Source: Ambrosia x helenae
Taxonomy: Eukaryota; Streptophyta; Magnoliopsida; Asterales; Asteraceae
Assembly: GCA_030844895.1 (NCBI GenBank)
Contig: CM061228.1
Location: forward strand, 59,970,033-60,034,032
Direction of reading: 5' to 3'
DNA: 64,000 nucleotides
Position numbers and translations under genes: made by a program. This document shows, piece after piece, positions 1 through 12,169 of this stretch (its first letter is position 1; each line of letters opens with the position of its first letter). Under the pieces are notes generated by a model. It saw only the letters and a list, made by a program, of their open reading frames with translations. It did no database searches and was not told the DNA's origin.

Positions 1-958
1 GTAATTATGAATTTGAAAAGACTGATCTAATATAAATTTATATTTCATGTCATTAAAATATATTAAAATGATTACGGTTTTGAAGTATCTTTATTAAAAA
101 CATTATTTTATTATTATTGTTGTGTTTGCAGTTGTCTTTCATTCTATAAAAAATAAATTAAAATTTCGATAACTAGCTTCCGACTTTATAGTTTCTTGAA
201 ATGCAATAAAAGATTTAGTATATTTCATGTCAATTCTTAAAGAAGTTTGTTATGCAAATATTATTTATTTAAAACATAATAAGTAGTCAATAAAAACTAT
301 AATTACACCTTTTATAGATGATGATATTTTTGTATAATTTTTATTGATATAAAATATATGTTCAATTTTTAAATATATAAAAGCAATAAAATAGTTCATT
401 TTTTTTTGTAAGAACAATAGTTTTAATTGTTTTATTAATATAAAATAATAACATTATAATGATATGTTAAGTTTCCATCTAGATCCTTCGTTTGTACAGT
501 GGTCATCAAAGACATTTAGGGCTGTGAAAACTGTTTGTAATTATGAATTTGAAAAGACTGTTCTAATAATTTTAACTGATGGTTATAATAACTTAAGTGA
601 GTTATATGTAAATATTCAGTTTACATATATTAAAATATTACTTATAGTGACTATATTTCTGTCATTTGTTAAAAAAGTTTTTCATGGATTTTTATAAAAA
701 ACTATAATTTTCCATTTTATAGATGATGATATTTTAGTAGATTTTTTACTGATATAAAGTATATGTTCATTTTTAAATACATAAGAACAATAAAAGACTT
801 CAATTCATATGTGAGAACAATACATTTAATTGTTAATGTAATATTAAATAATAATCTTTAAATTTAAGTTATATTTCCATCTAGATCCTTCGTTTGTATA
901 CTGCTCATCAAAGACTTTTAGGGCTCTGCGGGCTGTTTGTAATTATGAATTTGAAAAG
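1..958 (+). repeat. AT-rich dimeric satellite, block 1
   Basis: Very AT-rich sequence belonging to a repeat found in four other blocks of the window. The recognisable core CTAGATCCTTCG lies at 479 and 881. It is followed by a TCATCAAAGAC-like stretch and by TTTGTAATTATGAATTTGAAAA. Two diverged monomer types alternate: A (…GACATTTAGGGCTGTGAAG) and B (…TTTTAGGGCTCTGCGGGC). The spacing here is about 400 bp instead of the usual 635, so an internal deletion is likely. Short ORFs in it are not conserved in frame. The block is cut at 958 by a gypsy LTR. Confidence 0.85.
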
Positions 959-3324
959 TGTGACACCCGGCATGTTCGGCTTAAACATATTAGTAACATC
1001 TAAGTCTACCTTAGCGAGAAACGTTTATAAACAAACTTAACCGGGTTAGTTGAGTTGGGTCAAGTTAGGATTGTCCAGGGTACAATGATATGGAGGATCA
1101 TTGGGAGTCGTTTTGGTAATACACTAGTACCGGGTTCCGTTGTTGGTGACATTACATGAACTAATTAAGTATATGTGTAGATTATGGGTTGTGTGGTGGT
1201 TTATATACATAGACGTGTTTAAATGATGTGTAAATGATTATCTGTGCATTAATGTGTTAAATATAGACTAAGGATGCATGCTTATGTGTTAAGATGTGTT
1301 AGAATGCGTTAAACACGACAAACTGGAAAACTAGTTAAAAAGGGCTCTCTGGTTCGACCACTTCGAGTGGTCCAAGGAGAGGAAAATTGTCTGGTTCGAC
1401 CCATGCAAGTGGGCGAACCAGGGAAGTGGAGTTGAAGAATTCCCTTCGACCTGGACAAGTCTCATTCGACCCTGTGAAAGGGGCGAAGGAGACCACCTTC
1501 GACCAATCAATTGGTGCGAAGGAGGATCAGTATAAATACCAACCTTAGTCATTTTTCATCATTTCACAAACCCTAACCGTCCCAAAACGCTCTCAAACGA
1601 TCTTAAACACTAAGGAAGGAGTTTTTGCTCTTCTTTTTCATAATCTAAGCTATCTACAACATCTAAACAAGAATCCAAGGTGTGTTCATAATCCTAAATC
1701 TTTTAAAAGCATTTTAATTCGTTTTCACTAACCTTAATTGTCCAGATCTATTCTAAGGGTGTTTTTATGATTAAAAACCTTTTAAACATCTTTCTAAAAC
1801 AAAACCCTATCATTTAACATGAGTTTTCATAATAAATAACATGTGTTAATTGAGTATTATGTGGTGTAATGTGTTATTCAATGCTTTGCTGCTTTATCTA
1901 TGTTAGAGACATGATGTAGGATTGCTTTTAATGCTGATTGATTGTTGTTTAGGGTTAGAATCGATTGGATGATGATATTATGTGTAAATTGGGGATTTTG
2001 ACGAATCTAGACGTAACATGTGGTGTTTATAATCAATAGAACCCATAGGGATGATCGGATGATCGACAAACTGAGTATTTTAAGTCAAACATGAGTCGAT
2101 TTCAAAAGTTTCCAAATTGGGTAAAGATTTCATGCATGAAAGTGACGTTTCCATAATTTTTTGCCATTTTGGGAAAGGGCTGAAACGGATATGGTTTGGG
2201 GCAAAATCAGTGGGTTTTGTTAGGATAACATAATCATGATTGACTGCTGTGATTGGTGATGTTTCGAGTCGTTTTGAATGTGTTTTAAGCGTTTTTAGGC
2301 AAAATAGAACAACAGGGGCGAACCTGGCCTCCTTCGACCAGTCGAAGGTGCGAAGGAGGAATCCCAGGGTCGAACCAGGCTTTTCAGTGGGCGAACGTGG
2401 CAAAACGTGCGAAGGAAGCATCAAACGGTCGAACGAGAGGTAAAACGGGCGAAGGAGAGTAAAAAGGTGCGAAGGAGGCCTTAAACTGACTGGTTCGACC
2501 GTTCTGATGCAGAAATGAGATTTTTGATACAAACTAAGTGTTTTATGCTTGAACCTTGCGTGTAATCTATGTGTACTTGATTAGTTAGGGTAATGGGTCA
2601 CCAACGGGATGTCGGGTCGGTCTAGTGTGTCGATTAAACATTTAAACACGTTTTAAAACATACTCGGTTATGATCTGGACAATCGGGGCTAGATAACCTT
2701 ATGGTTATTAGTCGGAACACTTATGTGAACATTTTGATAGATCTCCGGTAGAGGGATTATCAAGGGCTAAACATCTTTACTTATATTTGAAGAACGCTAT
2801 CTAAGGTGAGTTCACGGCCCCACTTTTACTGCTTTAACTTTTGGGGGAGAAAACATGCGCTAAACGGTTTTGGTAACATATGTCATACTATGTTTTAACT
2901 TTATATTGCTATACGATCTTTTGGAAAGTCCCAGGGGAAACCATGAATGTGCGGGTTTGCACAACGGGGGAAATGTGGATAGATCTATTGGGCGTGACCT
3001 GCCCCACTCGTCGGCTTGGAGGGCCGGCGGGGGCATATTGTCTCGAACAGGTACATTGGTATCATGCTGAACATACGGGCTGCTTAAACATGCTGAACAT
3101 TGCTAAACGTGTCTAGTAATGGTTTCCAATCGTAGTAGTAATGAAACATACGCCTAGCTAGCGTACTTGGTAACATTGATATAGTATGGACATGGTAACA
3201 CTTTGGTAACATTTTTGAACAAACCTGTGAACTCACCAGCATTATATGTTGACATCTTTTTGGCATGTTTTTTCTCAGGTCGCTAAGGTAGCAATGAACG
3301 GAACTAGGCGCACGGGTCTGCATT
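959..3324 (+). mobile_element. Ty3/gypsy 5' LTR fragment (same family as the element at 21351)
   Basis: The fragment starts TGTGACACCC. It has a TTCGACC hairpin array at 1347-1524, a TATA box at 1531-1538, a second array at 2317-2503, a consensus splice donor AAG|GTGAGTT at 2815/2816 and an acceptor CTCAG|GTCGC at 3278/3279. It closely resembles the LTRs of the element at 21351-51285. It stops about 240 bp short of the LTR end, where another LTR is inserted at 3325 after GCATT. The left flank is plus-oriented satellite. The matching right-hand sequence (7687-8431) is flanked by minus-oriented satellite and no 5-bp TSD matches (AAAAG versus ATTAT), so the two ends were not left by one simple insertion. 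Confidence 0.85.
1531..1538 (+). promoter_or_regulatory. LTR TATA box
   Basis: TATAAATA directly after the TTCGACC hairpin array. It sits at the same relative place in all the gypsy LTRs: 4010, 21923, 36284, 43585, 49265, 56339, 59986, and 15494 on the minus strand. Transcription probably starts about 30 bp downstream, which makes roughly the first 600 bp of each LTR the U3 region. Confidence 0.7.
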
Positions 3325-6298
3325 TGTGACGACCGGGAAAATTTTCTTTTTATCGCTTCGTTCTCTTTGACTTCGGGAAATTTTCGGGACGAAAATTCTT
3401 TCAACGCGGGGATGATGTGACACCCGTCATGTTCGGCTTAAACATAATAGTAACACCTAAGTCTACCTTAGCGAGAAACGTTTATAAACAAACTTAACTG
3501 GGTTAGTTGAGTCGGGTCAGATTAGGATTGTCCAGGGTTCAATGATCTGGAGGATCATTGGGAGTCCATTTTGGGGAATACACTAGTACCCGGGTTCCGT
3601 GTTGGTGACATTACATGAACTAATTAAGTATATGTGTAGATTATGGGTCGTGTGGTGGATTGTATACTTATACTTGCTTAAACGATGTACAAATGATTAT
3701 ACGTGCCTAAATATGCTAAACATAGACTATGGTGCATGCTTATGTGTTAAGATGTGTTAGAATGCGTTAAACACACGAAACTGGGAAAAGGTTAACATGT
3801 GTTAAAAAGTGCTGTTGACATGTGTTAAAAAGGTGCTGATGACCTGAATGTGGAAAAAGTGGGCGAACGTGGAAATGGAACATGAAAAATGGGCGAACGT
3901 AGAAACAAAGTGGGCGAATGTGGAAAAGTTCCACATTCGACCATTACAAATGGGCGAATGTGGAAAAGTTCCACATTCGACCACATAAAAGGGGCGAACC
4001 TGGACTGGGTATAAATACCATCCTTAGCCATTTTTCACCATTTCACAAACCCTAAACGCCTCCAAACACTCTCTATCAGCTATTATCATTGGGGAAGGAG
4101 TTTTGAGCTTGTTTTTCATAACCTAACACTCTAAATCATTACAAGTGAAAATCTAAGGTGTGTTCTTCATTTCAAATCCTTTTTAAACAATTTTAACTTG
4201 TTTTCATCTAAACCCCAAGGGTCCAGATCTGATATCAACATGTTTTATGGGTAAAAACCTTCCTAATATCTTTCTAAATAAAACCTATTCATAAACAATG
4301 AGTTTTTCATACAATTTAACATGTGTTTATGTGGTATTAAGCATTGTTTGATGATTACTTGCTATGTAGATGACATGACTACAACCTAGGGCTGTTATTA
4401 ATAGAGAGTTATGATTGAAACATGTTACAATTGATTGTTGATGGTGTTTTTGTCGATTAAAGGGGTTTTTAGTTAGATTTAGGGCTTGTTTTTGGATGGT
4501 AATGATAGAGTTATGATAGGGGTTTCTTGTTCATAATGATTTAAGTATGATGAGCTAATGATGGATTAGATTCAGAAAGTTTCCTAATTGGGTAATAATT
4601 CATGCATGATGATGTGACATCTCCATAATTTACTATTTTAGGAAACTTGTAAAAAACGGATAGATGTTGGGGTAAAATCGGTAGGGTTTCGTAGGAATAT
4701 TTAATGATGCTTGACTGCTGTAGTTCATGATGTTTCGTGATGTTTTCGGATATTTTCCGACGCGTTTTTGGGAAAATCTAACAGCAGGGGCGAACCTGGA
4801 ATACCTTCGACCAGTCTAACGGTCGAAGGTGGACTTCCAAGGGTCGAACCTGGAACTGAGGGGCGAAGGTGGAAGAAAAAGGGGCGAAGGGTGGAAGAAA
4901 AGGGGCGAAGGTGGGAGTTTAAAGCCACCTTCGACCACCTCAAAGCCACGTTCGGCCCTACGTTAACAGAAATGAGATTTTTTGATACGACTAAGTGTTT
5001 TATGCTTGAAACTTATGTGTTAAACTTATGTGCATGACTAATTGATGTAATGGGTCACCAACGGAATGTCGGGTCGGTCTGGGATGTCCGGTTAACGTTT
5101 AAACACACTTTTTAACATACGTATTCAAGATCTGGACAATCGGGGACTAGTTAGCCTTCAGGTTAATAGTCATTACACTTATGTAAACTCATTGATAGGT
5201 TGTCAGTAGTTGGGATTATCATTCACGTGTTGGAATTCTAGTTACCAGAGGACGCACTTTAAGGTGAGTTTCACGGCCCCACTCTTTTACTGGTTTTACA
5301 ATTTCGGGGGAGAAAACATGCTGTGTTCTTTAAACGTGTGTCAAATGTGTTTTTCCTAAAAGGCGTGACAACTATGTTTTGGGTACTCATGTATTCACTA
5401 CGTTTTGGGAGTGTTCATTTGGGTTCAAGGTATTCATTTATGTTCCGTATTATATGGCCTATGTTGTGGCAGTTCGTTAGCCGGGGTGCGGTAGTTCGTT
5501 AGCCTCTATGTGGTAGTTCGTTAGCTATGTTATAGTAGTTCGGTTGGCCATGGGATGGTAGTCGTTAGCTATGGTAAAGCAGTTCGTTGACCATGGGATG
5601 GTAGTTCGTTAACTTCGGTGGGCGATAGTTCGTTTGGGAGGTTCGTTATGAAGTTCAAACATTTAACGAGTGTTTTCATCGGTCGGTAGTATCATGTTGG
5701 TCTTTCAAAAGTTCGTGAAACGTTTTACTTAAAAACCTGTGAACTCACCGGCATTATTTGCTGACGTTTTTTAGCATGTTTGTCTCAGGTCGCTAAGGTA
5801 GCAGCTGTCGATAGGCGCACGGAGTCTCACGGCGTCTAGGAATCATATGCACGTTTTGTTAAACATTTCAGACTTTATATTTCATTTTGAGTTGTAATAC
5901 ATATTATGCTTCCGCTGTGTTGGAACAGTTTGAACCTTAATGGTTTACTTATGTTAGTTTTATGTATCATATAGTGTTGTTTATTGTGACCGTTGACTTG
6001 GATCCTGGTGTGTCACGCGCCTCGCGTAAAACTCCGCAGTGGTAATTTGAGGGTGTGACAGATTGGTATCAGAACCAATGGTTATAGTGAACTAGGACTG
6101 CATGTAGAGTCTAGTCTATAGCCGAGTATCACACACGTTAGTCGGTCACACATAGTTACGAGTCGTGTCGTTTGGTAACCATACTAGCCTTGTCGGGGTG
6201 TCGGTGTCCTCATCACACAGTATCGCGTTATTTTAGGAATGTGTGTATCGGGTGATTTGAAGTTCTAGCTAGGAGCACGCCTAGAGGACCATGTAGAG

Positions 6299-6336
6299 CG
6301 ATTTGTTATTTCGGGTGCACACGAAATCATAAATCG
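6299..6336 (+). promoter_or_regulatory. Leader hairpin with palindromic loop GGTGCACA
   Basis: The 15-nt arms CGATTTGTTATTTCG (6299-6313) and CGAAATCATAAATCG (6322-6336) pair at 14 of 15 positions, one of them G·U. They enclose the loop GGTGCACA. A start-stop ATGTAG lies at 6291-6296, two bases upstream. The gag ATG is 135 bases downstream. The same structure with altered, still paired stems is at 33768, 38736 and 58677. The function is inferred; candidates are RNA dimerisation or translational control. Confidence 0.8.
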
Positions 6337-6471
6337 AAATGCATGAAAATCTTGGTGGACTTTGTGTTCGGACTAATGGTCATGCTGGAACCATGTTCTA
6401 AATTCGTTTGGGTCACTTGTAGCTCGATCTGTTGGTGATTTTGAGTGTCTTGTCTCAATGTTTGGCAGAAC

Positions 6472-7586
6472 ATGTCTGGTCGCGCGGGTGGACGTGCTGG
6501 TGGACGCCGTGGGTGCGGTGGGGGTCGCAATGGCGGTGGACGAGGTGGTGGGAACATCACCATGACTCAGGCAGAGTTGGAGCACATGTTACAGCAACAG
6601 TTGAACGTTGCGTTGGCCGCTTTCCAGGCTGCTCAGCAGACCCTGGGAAACACTAATCAGGGACAGTCTGGGTGCACCTACAAGAAGTTTATGGACTGTA
6701 AGCCCCATTTCTTCAATGGGACTGAAGGAGCGGTGGACTACTTAGGTGGTTGGAGAAGATTGAGTCGGTGGTTTGCTAATGTGTAACTGTCCCGACGCTG
6801 ATCGCGTCAAGTATGCGTCTGCTACACTGGAGGGACATGCGTTGACCTGGTGGAACTCCACCACTGCGAACCTTGGTCTGGGTGAGGCCAATGCTATGCC
6901 ATGGACCGAGTTTGTTCAGATGTTGAGGGCAGAGTAATTGCCCAAAGACGAGATTATGAAGTTGGAGCATGAGTTTTGGAATCTGAAGATGGTTGGGTCG
7001 GAGATCGAGGAGTTTACTGCTAGGCACAACGAGTTGGCTGTGATGTGCCCCGGTTTGGCTACACCGGAGTACCGAAGGATTGAGCACTACGTTGCTGGGT
7101 TAGTGCCGGAGGTTGCTGGACTTGTTGCCGCTGCTGATCACACTACTATGTTGCCACTGTTCGGGCAGCTCACAAGCTGACCAACATGAAGGTTGCTGAG
7201 GGCGTTCTACCCTCCAAGGGGTGCTGCTGTGAAAGCCCCTGCGGACAACAAGCGCGAAGTGGGATGGTGCTGGGAAGAGTGCAAGTGCGGGTCAACCGCA
7301 ACAACAGGTGAGGAAGACTGAGGCTTGGGATCGTCTCGGGTCAGAGGCAAGACGGGTACACGGGGAAACTGCCGGAGTGCAATCAATGTGGGTTCCATCA
7401 TTATGGCAGCTGTGAGAAGTTTCGTTGCAACCGCTGTAAGCGTGTGGGCCATGTTGCTAAAAACTGTAGAGTCAATCTACAGACAGTTCCAGGCCAAGCG
7501 GTTGTCCCTGCCCCTGTCTCTCAGGGGAACCAAGGTGGGTGTTTATAACTGTGGGGAGACTGGGCAACTTCAACGTGATTGTCCTA
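6472..7586 (+). pseudogene. gag (nucleocapsid-type) pseudogene
   Basis: The reading frame opens with ATG and an RGG-rich N-terminus (MSGRAGGRAGGRRG). This continues as a TQAELEHMLQQQLN segment and the capsid-like region (GCTYKKFMD, later KLEHEFWNLKMVG and EYRRIEHYVAGLVPE). In shifted frames it ends with CCHC zinc-knuckle sequence: CNQCGFHHYGSC, CNRCKRVGHVAKNC and CYNCGETGQLQRDC. Frame breaks occur near 6735, around 6940 and again between 7180 and 7330, so no full Gag can be made. It lacks the 82-bp intron present in the gags at 33942 and 38907. The assembly gap cuts it off at 7587. Confidence 0.85.
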
Positions 7587-7686
7587 NNNNNNNNNNNNNN
7601 NNNNNNNNNNNNNNNNNNNNNNNNNNNNNNNNNNNNNNNNNNNNNNNNNNNNNNNNNNNNNNNNNNNNNNNNNNNNNNNNNNNNNN
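7587..7686. other. Assembly gap (100 N)
   Basis: Exactly 100 unknown bases, so probably a placeholder of unspecified true size. To the left is gag of one gypsy family; to the right is the middle of an LTR of another. Pol and part of two LTRs may be missing here, or the join may be wrong. Confidence 0.95.
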
Positions 7687-8431
7687 CTTTTACTGCTTTA
7701 AACTTTTGGGGGAGAAAACATGCGCTAAACTATTTTGGTAACATATGTCATGCTATGGTTCTTAACTTTGTATTGTTATACGATCTTTGGAAGTCCCGGG
7801 GAAACCATGAATGTGCGGGGATGCACAACGGGGGAAATGTGGATAGATCTATTTGGGCGTGGACCTGCCCCACTCGTCGGCTTGGAGGGCCGAGCGGGTG
7901 CATGTTGTCTCGAACTGGAACATTGGTATCATGCTGAACATTCGGGCTTTTAAACATATGTTAAACATTTGCTGAAGTTGTCTAGTAATGGTTTCCAATC
8001 GTAGTAGTAATAAAACATACGCCTAGCTAGCGTACTTGGTAACACTGATATATAGTATGGACATGGTAACGTTTTGGTAACACTTGGTAACATTATTGAA
8101 CAAACCTGTGAACTCACCAGCATTATTATGTTGACGTCTTTTGGCATGTTTTTCTCAGGTCGCTAAGGTAGCAACAAATGGAACTAGGCGCCACGGTCTA
8201 CATTGGCGTCTAGGTTTAGTTCATGTTTTGAAATAAACACTTGGTACATTTGGGTCTATGGTTTGTAACTTGTCTAATGCTTCCACTACTGATTTTAAGT
8301 TTATAAAAATTATGTCTTTTGGATATCATGTATCTTCATATAGAGTTGTTTATTGTGACCGTTGACTTGGATCCTAGTATGTCATGCGCCTCGCCGTTAA
8401 AACCCGCAAGTGGAAATTTGAGGGTGTAACA
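7687..8431 (+). mobile_element. Ty3/gypsy LTR, 3' part
   Basis: Equivalent to 2822-3324 plus the remaining LTR end. It holds the conserved GC-rich core, the acceptor CTCAG before TCGCTAAGGTAG (8160-8171) and the terminal GGGTGTAACA (one change from GGGTGTGACA). It is in the same family as 959-3324, but it duplicates sequence already present there, so it is a separate LTR copy and not the continuation. Minus-oriented satellite follows directly. Confidence 0.8.
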
Positions 8432-10559
8432 ATTATGTTCAATGTCCTACTAACAATTTTGATATGGAAACCTATTCTAAGTTCAAGTTTATAATATTTC
8501 ATGAGTAGTCAAACGGATTTTAAACAAACAACTGTCATAAAATTACAATTTTCAACTAAAGAATGATGTCATCAGAATGTTAAAACAGACTTTGCGATAG
8601 TTAACATGTAATCAATATAATATCTAGGAAAACAACTATAAATTTAAACTAGAACAGTGTTTTCAAATTCATAATTACAAACAGTCTTCACAGCCCTAAA
8701 TGTCTTTGATGACCACCGTACAAACGAAGGATCTAGATGAAACATAACATTTCATTATAATGTTATTATTCTATATTAATAAAACAATTAAAACTATTGT
8801 TCTTACAAATAATTTGATCTCTTTTATTGCTCTTATATATTTAAAAATTGAACATATTTTTATATCAATAAAAATTATACAAAAATATCATCATTTATAA
8901 AAGGTGTAATTATAGTTTTTATTGACTACTTATTATGTTTTAAATAAATAATATTTTCACAACAAACTTCTTTAAGAAATGACATGAAATATACTAAATC
9001 TTTTATTGCATTTCAAGAAACTATAAAGTCGGAAGTTAGTTATCGAAATTTTAATTTATTTTTTATAGAATGAAAGACAACTGCAAACACAACAATAATA
9101 ATAAAATAATGTTTTTAATAAAGATACTTCAAAACCGTAATCATTTTAATATATTTTAATAACATGAAATATAAAATTTATATTAAATCAGTCTTTTCAA
9201 ATTCATAATTACAAACAGCCCGCAGAGTCCTAAAAGGCTTTGATGAGCACTGTACAAATGAAGGATCTAGATGGAAATATAACTTAAATTTAAATATTAT
9301 TATTATTTTTATATTACTTAAACAATTAAATGTATTGTTCTCCCATATGAATTGAAGTCTTTTATTGTTCCTATGTATTTAAAAAATGAACATATACTTT
9401 ATATCAATAAAAAATCTACTAAAATATCACCATCTATAAAACGGGAAATTATAGTTTTTATAGAAATCCATGAAAAACTTTTTTAACAAATGATAGAAAT
9501 ATAGTCACTGTTAGTAATATTTTAATATATGTAAACTGAATATTTACATATAACTCACTTAAGTTATTATAACCATCAGTTTAAATTATTAACATGAATA
9601 TTATCATTGTGTTCAATGTCCTACTAACAATTTTGATATGGAAACCTATTCTAACTTCAAGTTATATAATATTTCATGAGTAGTCAATCGGATTTTTAAC
9701 AAACAACTGTCATAAAATTACAATTTTCAACAAAAGAATGATGTCACTAGAATGTTTAAAACAGACTTTGCGATAGTTAACATGTAATCAATATAATATC
9801 TAGGAAAACAACTATAAATTTAAACTAGAACGGTGTTTTCAAATTCATAATTACAAACAGTCTTCACAGCCCTAAATGTCTTTGATGACCACCGTACCTA
9901 CGAAGGATCTAGATGGAAACAAAACATATCATTATAATGTTATTATTCTATATTAATAAAACAATTAAAACTATTGTTCTTACAAATAATTTGAACTCTT
10001 TTATTGCTCTTATATATTTAAAAATTGAACATATATTTTATATCAATAAAAATTATACAAAAACATCATCATTTATAAAAGGTGTAATTATAGTTTTTAT
10101 TGACTACTTATTAATATTTTCACAACAAACTTCTTTAAGAAATGACATGAAATATACTAAATCTTTTATTGCATTTCAAGAAACTATAAAGTCGGAAGTT
10201 AGTTATCGAAATTTTAATTTATTTTTTATAGAATGAAAGACAACTGCAAACACAAAAATAATAATAAAATAATGTTTTTAATAAAGATACTTCAAAACCG
10301 TAATCATTTTAATATATTTTAATAACATGAAATATAAATTTATATTAAATCAGTCTTTTCAAATTCATAATTACAAACAGCTCACAGAGTCCTGAAAAGC
10401 TTTGATGAAGCACTGTACAAACGAAGGATCTAGATGGAAATATAACTTAAATTTAAATATTATTATTTTATATTACTTAAACAATTAAATGTATTGTTCT
10501 CCCATATGAATTGAAGTCTTTTATTGTTCCTATGTATTTAAAAAATGAATATATACTAT
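8432..10559 (-). repeat. AT-rich dimeric satellite, block 2 (inverted)
   Basis: The same satellite as 1-958, on the opposite strand. Cores (CGAAGGATCTAG or one-base variants) lie at 8725, 9259, 9901 and 10422. A-to-A spacing is 1176 and B-to-B is 1163, with sub-spacings of about 530 and 640, so the dimer is the repeating unit. A 107-aa ORF at 9913 is repeat-derived and is not kept open in sister copies. Confidence 0.88.
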
Positions 10560-10649
10560 GGTTATGTTTGGCAAAACTAGCTGGAGGCTGTTAGCTGTAA
10601 GCTGGTAGCTGGAAGCTGGTAGCTGGAAGCTGGAAGCTTTTTAAATATA

Positions 10650-11832
10650 GAGAGAATTACACAAATTGTCCTTTAATTATTACTCAAATTGCATCCTCTG
10701 TCCTTAATGGAAATTTTTCACTCTTTATGTCCTTGGTTTTATACATTTGTTACACCCTCTGTCATTTAGACCAAACCCAGTTAAAAATCTCAGTTAAGTT
10801 AGTCATCTACCCCTCATGTGAGGGGCAAATTTGTCTTTTCACCCTTTATATCTTCTCCCCTAATTCCACCTTACAAAGTTCAGAAAAAAATTTAGGGCTG
10901 CATTCTTGAAAAAAAAAATAGGGCTGTTAATATCCCACCCTTTTTAACCTTCCATAACAAACCCCACCATCCATCTTCCACACCCTCATCCTCCTACACC
11001 ACCACGCTGACGTCATCGTCGTCATCATCATCAGCAGCAACAGATTATGAGCTTGATATCTTATAAGCAGAAAATCAAGAGACTCCTCTGCTTCACCCTC
11101 AGTCAAGTGCTTTCTATCGATCAATGACTCAATCAATTACACCCGCCAAAAATAACAACAATTAATCCAAGAAAACACTAACCCAAATCATAAAAATATA
11201 AATTTAAACCTGTGGAAACAATTGCTTATTGGAAACTGAACACTAGAGCCATGGGGATATGCATTCGGTAATGAGCATAATTTAGTTGACTATGTCAAAG
11301 ACATCACCCTTCTTTTTTGTTTCACTCTATTTGCAGATACAATACAAGTAATACTTTCAGGTTTGCAGTTCATACCCTGATGGATATATCGAATCCAAAA
11401 CTGCCGACCTGCCGTCACAAGCTCACGGCAATTGTTTACTGTTTCTGTCCTAAACAGGAGTTGCTAGAGGGAGTGGGTGGCAACATATCGGAGCTTACAT
11501 TAATCTCGGGTCATATTATCTTGCTGGAATCCCCATGGCTCTAGTGTTGTATTTTGTCGTAGATCTAAGAGGGAATGGATCTAATTTTTTGGTTTTGTGA
11601 TTTTTCTGGAAATATTGGGTTGTCATTTCTGGAAATTGGGTGAATTGACATATTTGCCCCTCACGTGAGGGGCACGTGACCAACTTAACCAAGATTATTA
11701 ACTGGGTTTGGTCTAAAGGACAGAGGGTGTAACAAATGTATAAAACCAAGGACATAAGGAGTGAAAAATTTTCATAAAGGACAAAGAATGCAATTTGAGT
11801 AATAACTAAAGGACAATTTGTGTAATTCTCTC
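10650..11832. mobile_element. Pack-MULE (Mutator-like, non-autonomous) with captured gene fragment
   Basis: A perfect 9-bp target duplication TTAAATATA (10641-10649 and 11833-11841) flanks long terminal inverted repeats. These start GAGAGAATTACACAAATTG and extend roughly 190 bp (about 10650-10845 against 11640-11832, including the hairpin-like CCCCTCAyGTGAGGGG). Nine-base duplications and long TIRs are the signature of the Mutator superfamily. There is no transposase. The 1183-bp element carries host gene exons (see 11261-11580), the definition of a Pack-MULE. It sits inside the MITE-like element at 10560-12169. Confidence 0.9.
11261..11580 (+). pseudogene. Captured MATE (multidrug and toxin extrusion) transporter fragment, two exons and one intron
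   Basis: An open stretch at 11261-11360 encodes a MATE-like segment (…NLVDYVKDIT… then DTIQVILSG). A 97-bp intron with GT...AG borders (11361-11457, phase 1) interrupts the SG codon. The second exon resumes at 11458 with VARGSGWQHI and GAYINLGSYYLAGIPMA, a classic signature of plant MATE/DTX efflux carriers, and fades near 11580. About 70 residues of a protein that is normally near 500 are present, so it is not functional. Retention of the intron shows DNA-level capture. A 20-bp piece of exon 2 (ATCCCCATGGCTCTAGTGTT at 11529-11548) also occurs inverted just upstream of exon 1 (11239-11258). Confidence 0.82.
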
Positions 11833-12169
11833 TTAAATATATTTGGTGTTTGGCAGAGTAGCTAGAGCTTTTAATAAATGTATAAAATGACTAAAATGGG
11901 CATAATTAAAAGCTTGTAAGGAAGGTTTTTATTTTATTTTTAAAATAGAATGGGTATTTCTGTCATTTACTAATTAAAAGCTTGTAGCTAGTAGAGCTTT
12001 TTCTTAAAAGCTTGTAGTAATAGCTTTTCACTATAGAGCTTTTTCTCCTAACCTAAAAGCTTACAGCTCTTCAACCAAACAAGGCTTTTTATTGAGTAGA
12101 AGTTTTTTCTTAAAAGCTTGTAGCTTGAAGCTCGTAAAAACTCCTAAAAGCTCCTTGCCAAATATACCC

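Larger units (their letters stand above)
3325..7586 (+). mobile_element. Ty3/gypsy element, 5' half (LTR, primer site, gag), ends at a gap
   Basis: The LTR runs 3325-6060. It begins TGTGACGACC; 91 bp later, after a purine-rich tract, a second LTR-like start TGTGACACCC occurs at 3416. Inside are a TTCGACC array at 3855-4003, a TATA box at 4010 and a second array at 4789-4957, then the end GGGTGTGACA. The primer-binding site TGGTATCAGAACC is at 6064-6076; it has one change from the TGGTATCAGAGCC seen elsewhere. The leader carries the post-PBS hairpin (6080-6123) and the GGTGCACA-loop hairpin (6299-6336), followed by gag at 6472. The remainder, including pol and the 3' LTR, is lost in or beyond the assembly gap. 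Confidence 0.85.
10560..12169. mobile_element. Small DNA transposon (MITE-like), interrupted by a Pack-MULE
   Basis: Imperfect terminal inverted repeats: left GGTTATGTTTGGCAA, and the right end read inverted GGGTATATTTGGCAA. Both are followed by AGCT-rich subterminal motifs. It is flanked by a 3-bp duplication TAT (10557-10559 and 12170-12172). Removing it restores the satellite length at that site. No transposase is visible. The 3-bp TSD and G-rich ends would fit a PIF/Harbinger-type non-autonomous element, but the family is uncertain. Confidence 0.65.

Noticed and set aside
2080..2532. 150-aa minus-strand ORF in an LTR
   Set aside because: Overlaps the TTCGACC array and is broken in the other LTRs of the family.
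9913..10236. 107-aa ORF (and relatives at 12707, 52841, 54010)
   Set aside because: Lies in the AT-rich satellite; frames differ in length between copies and no codon-level constraint is visible.
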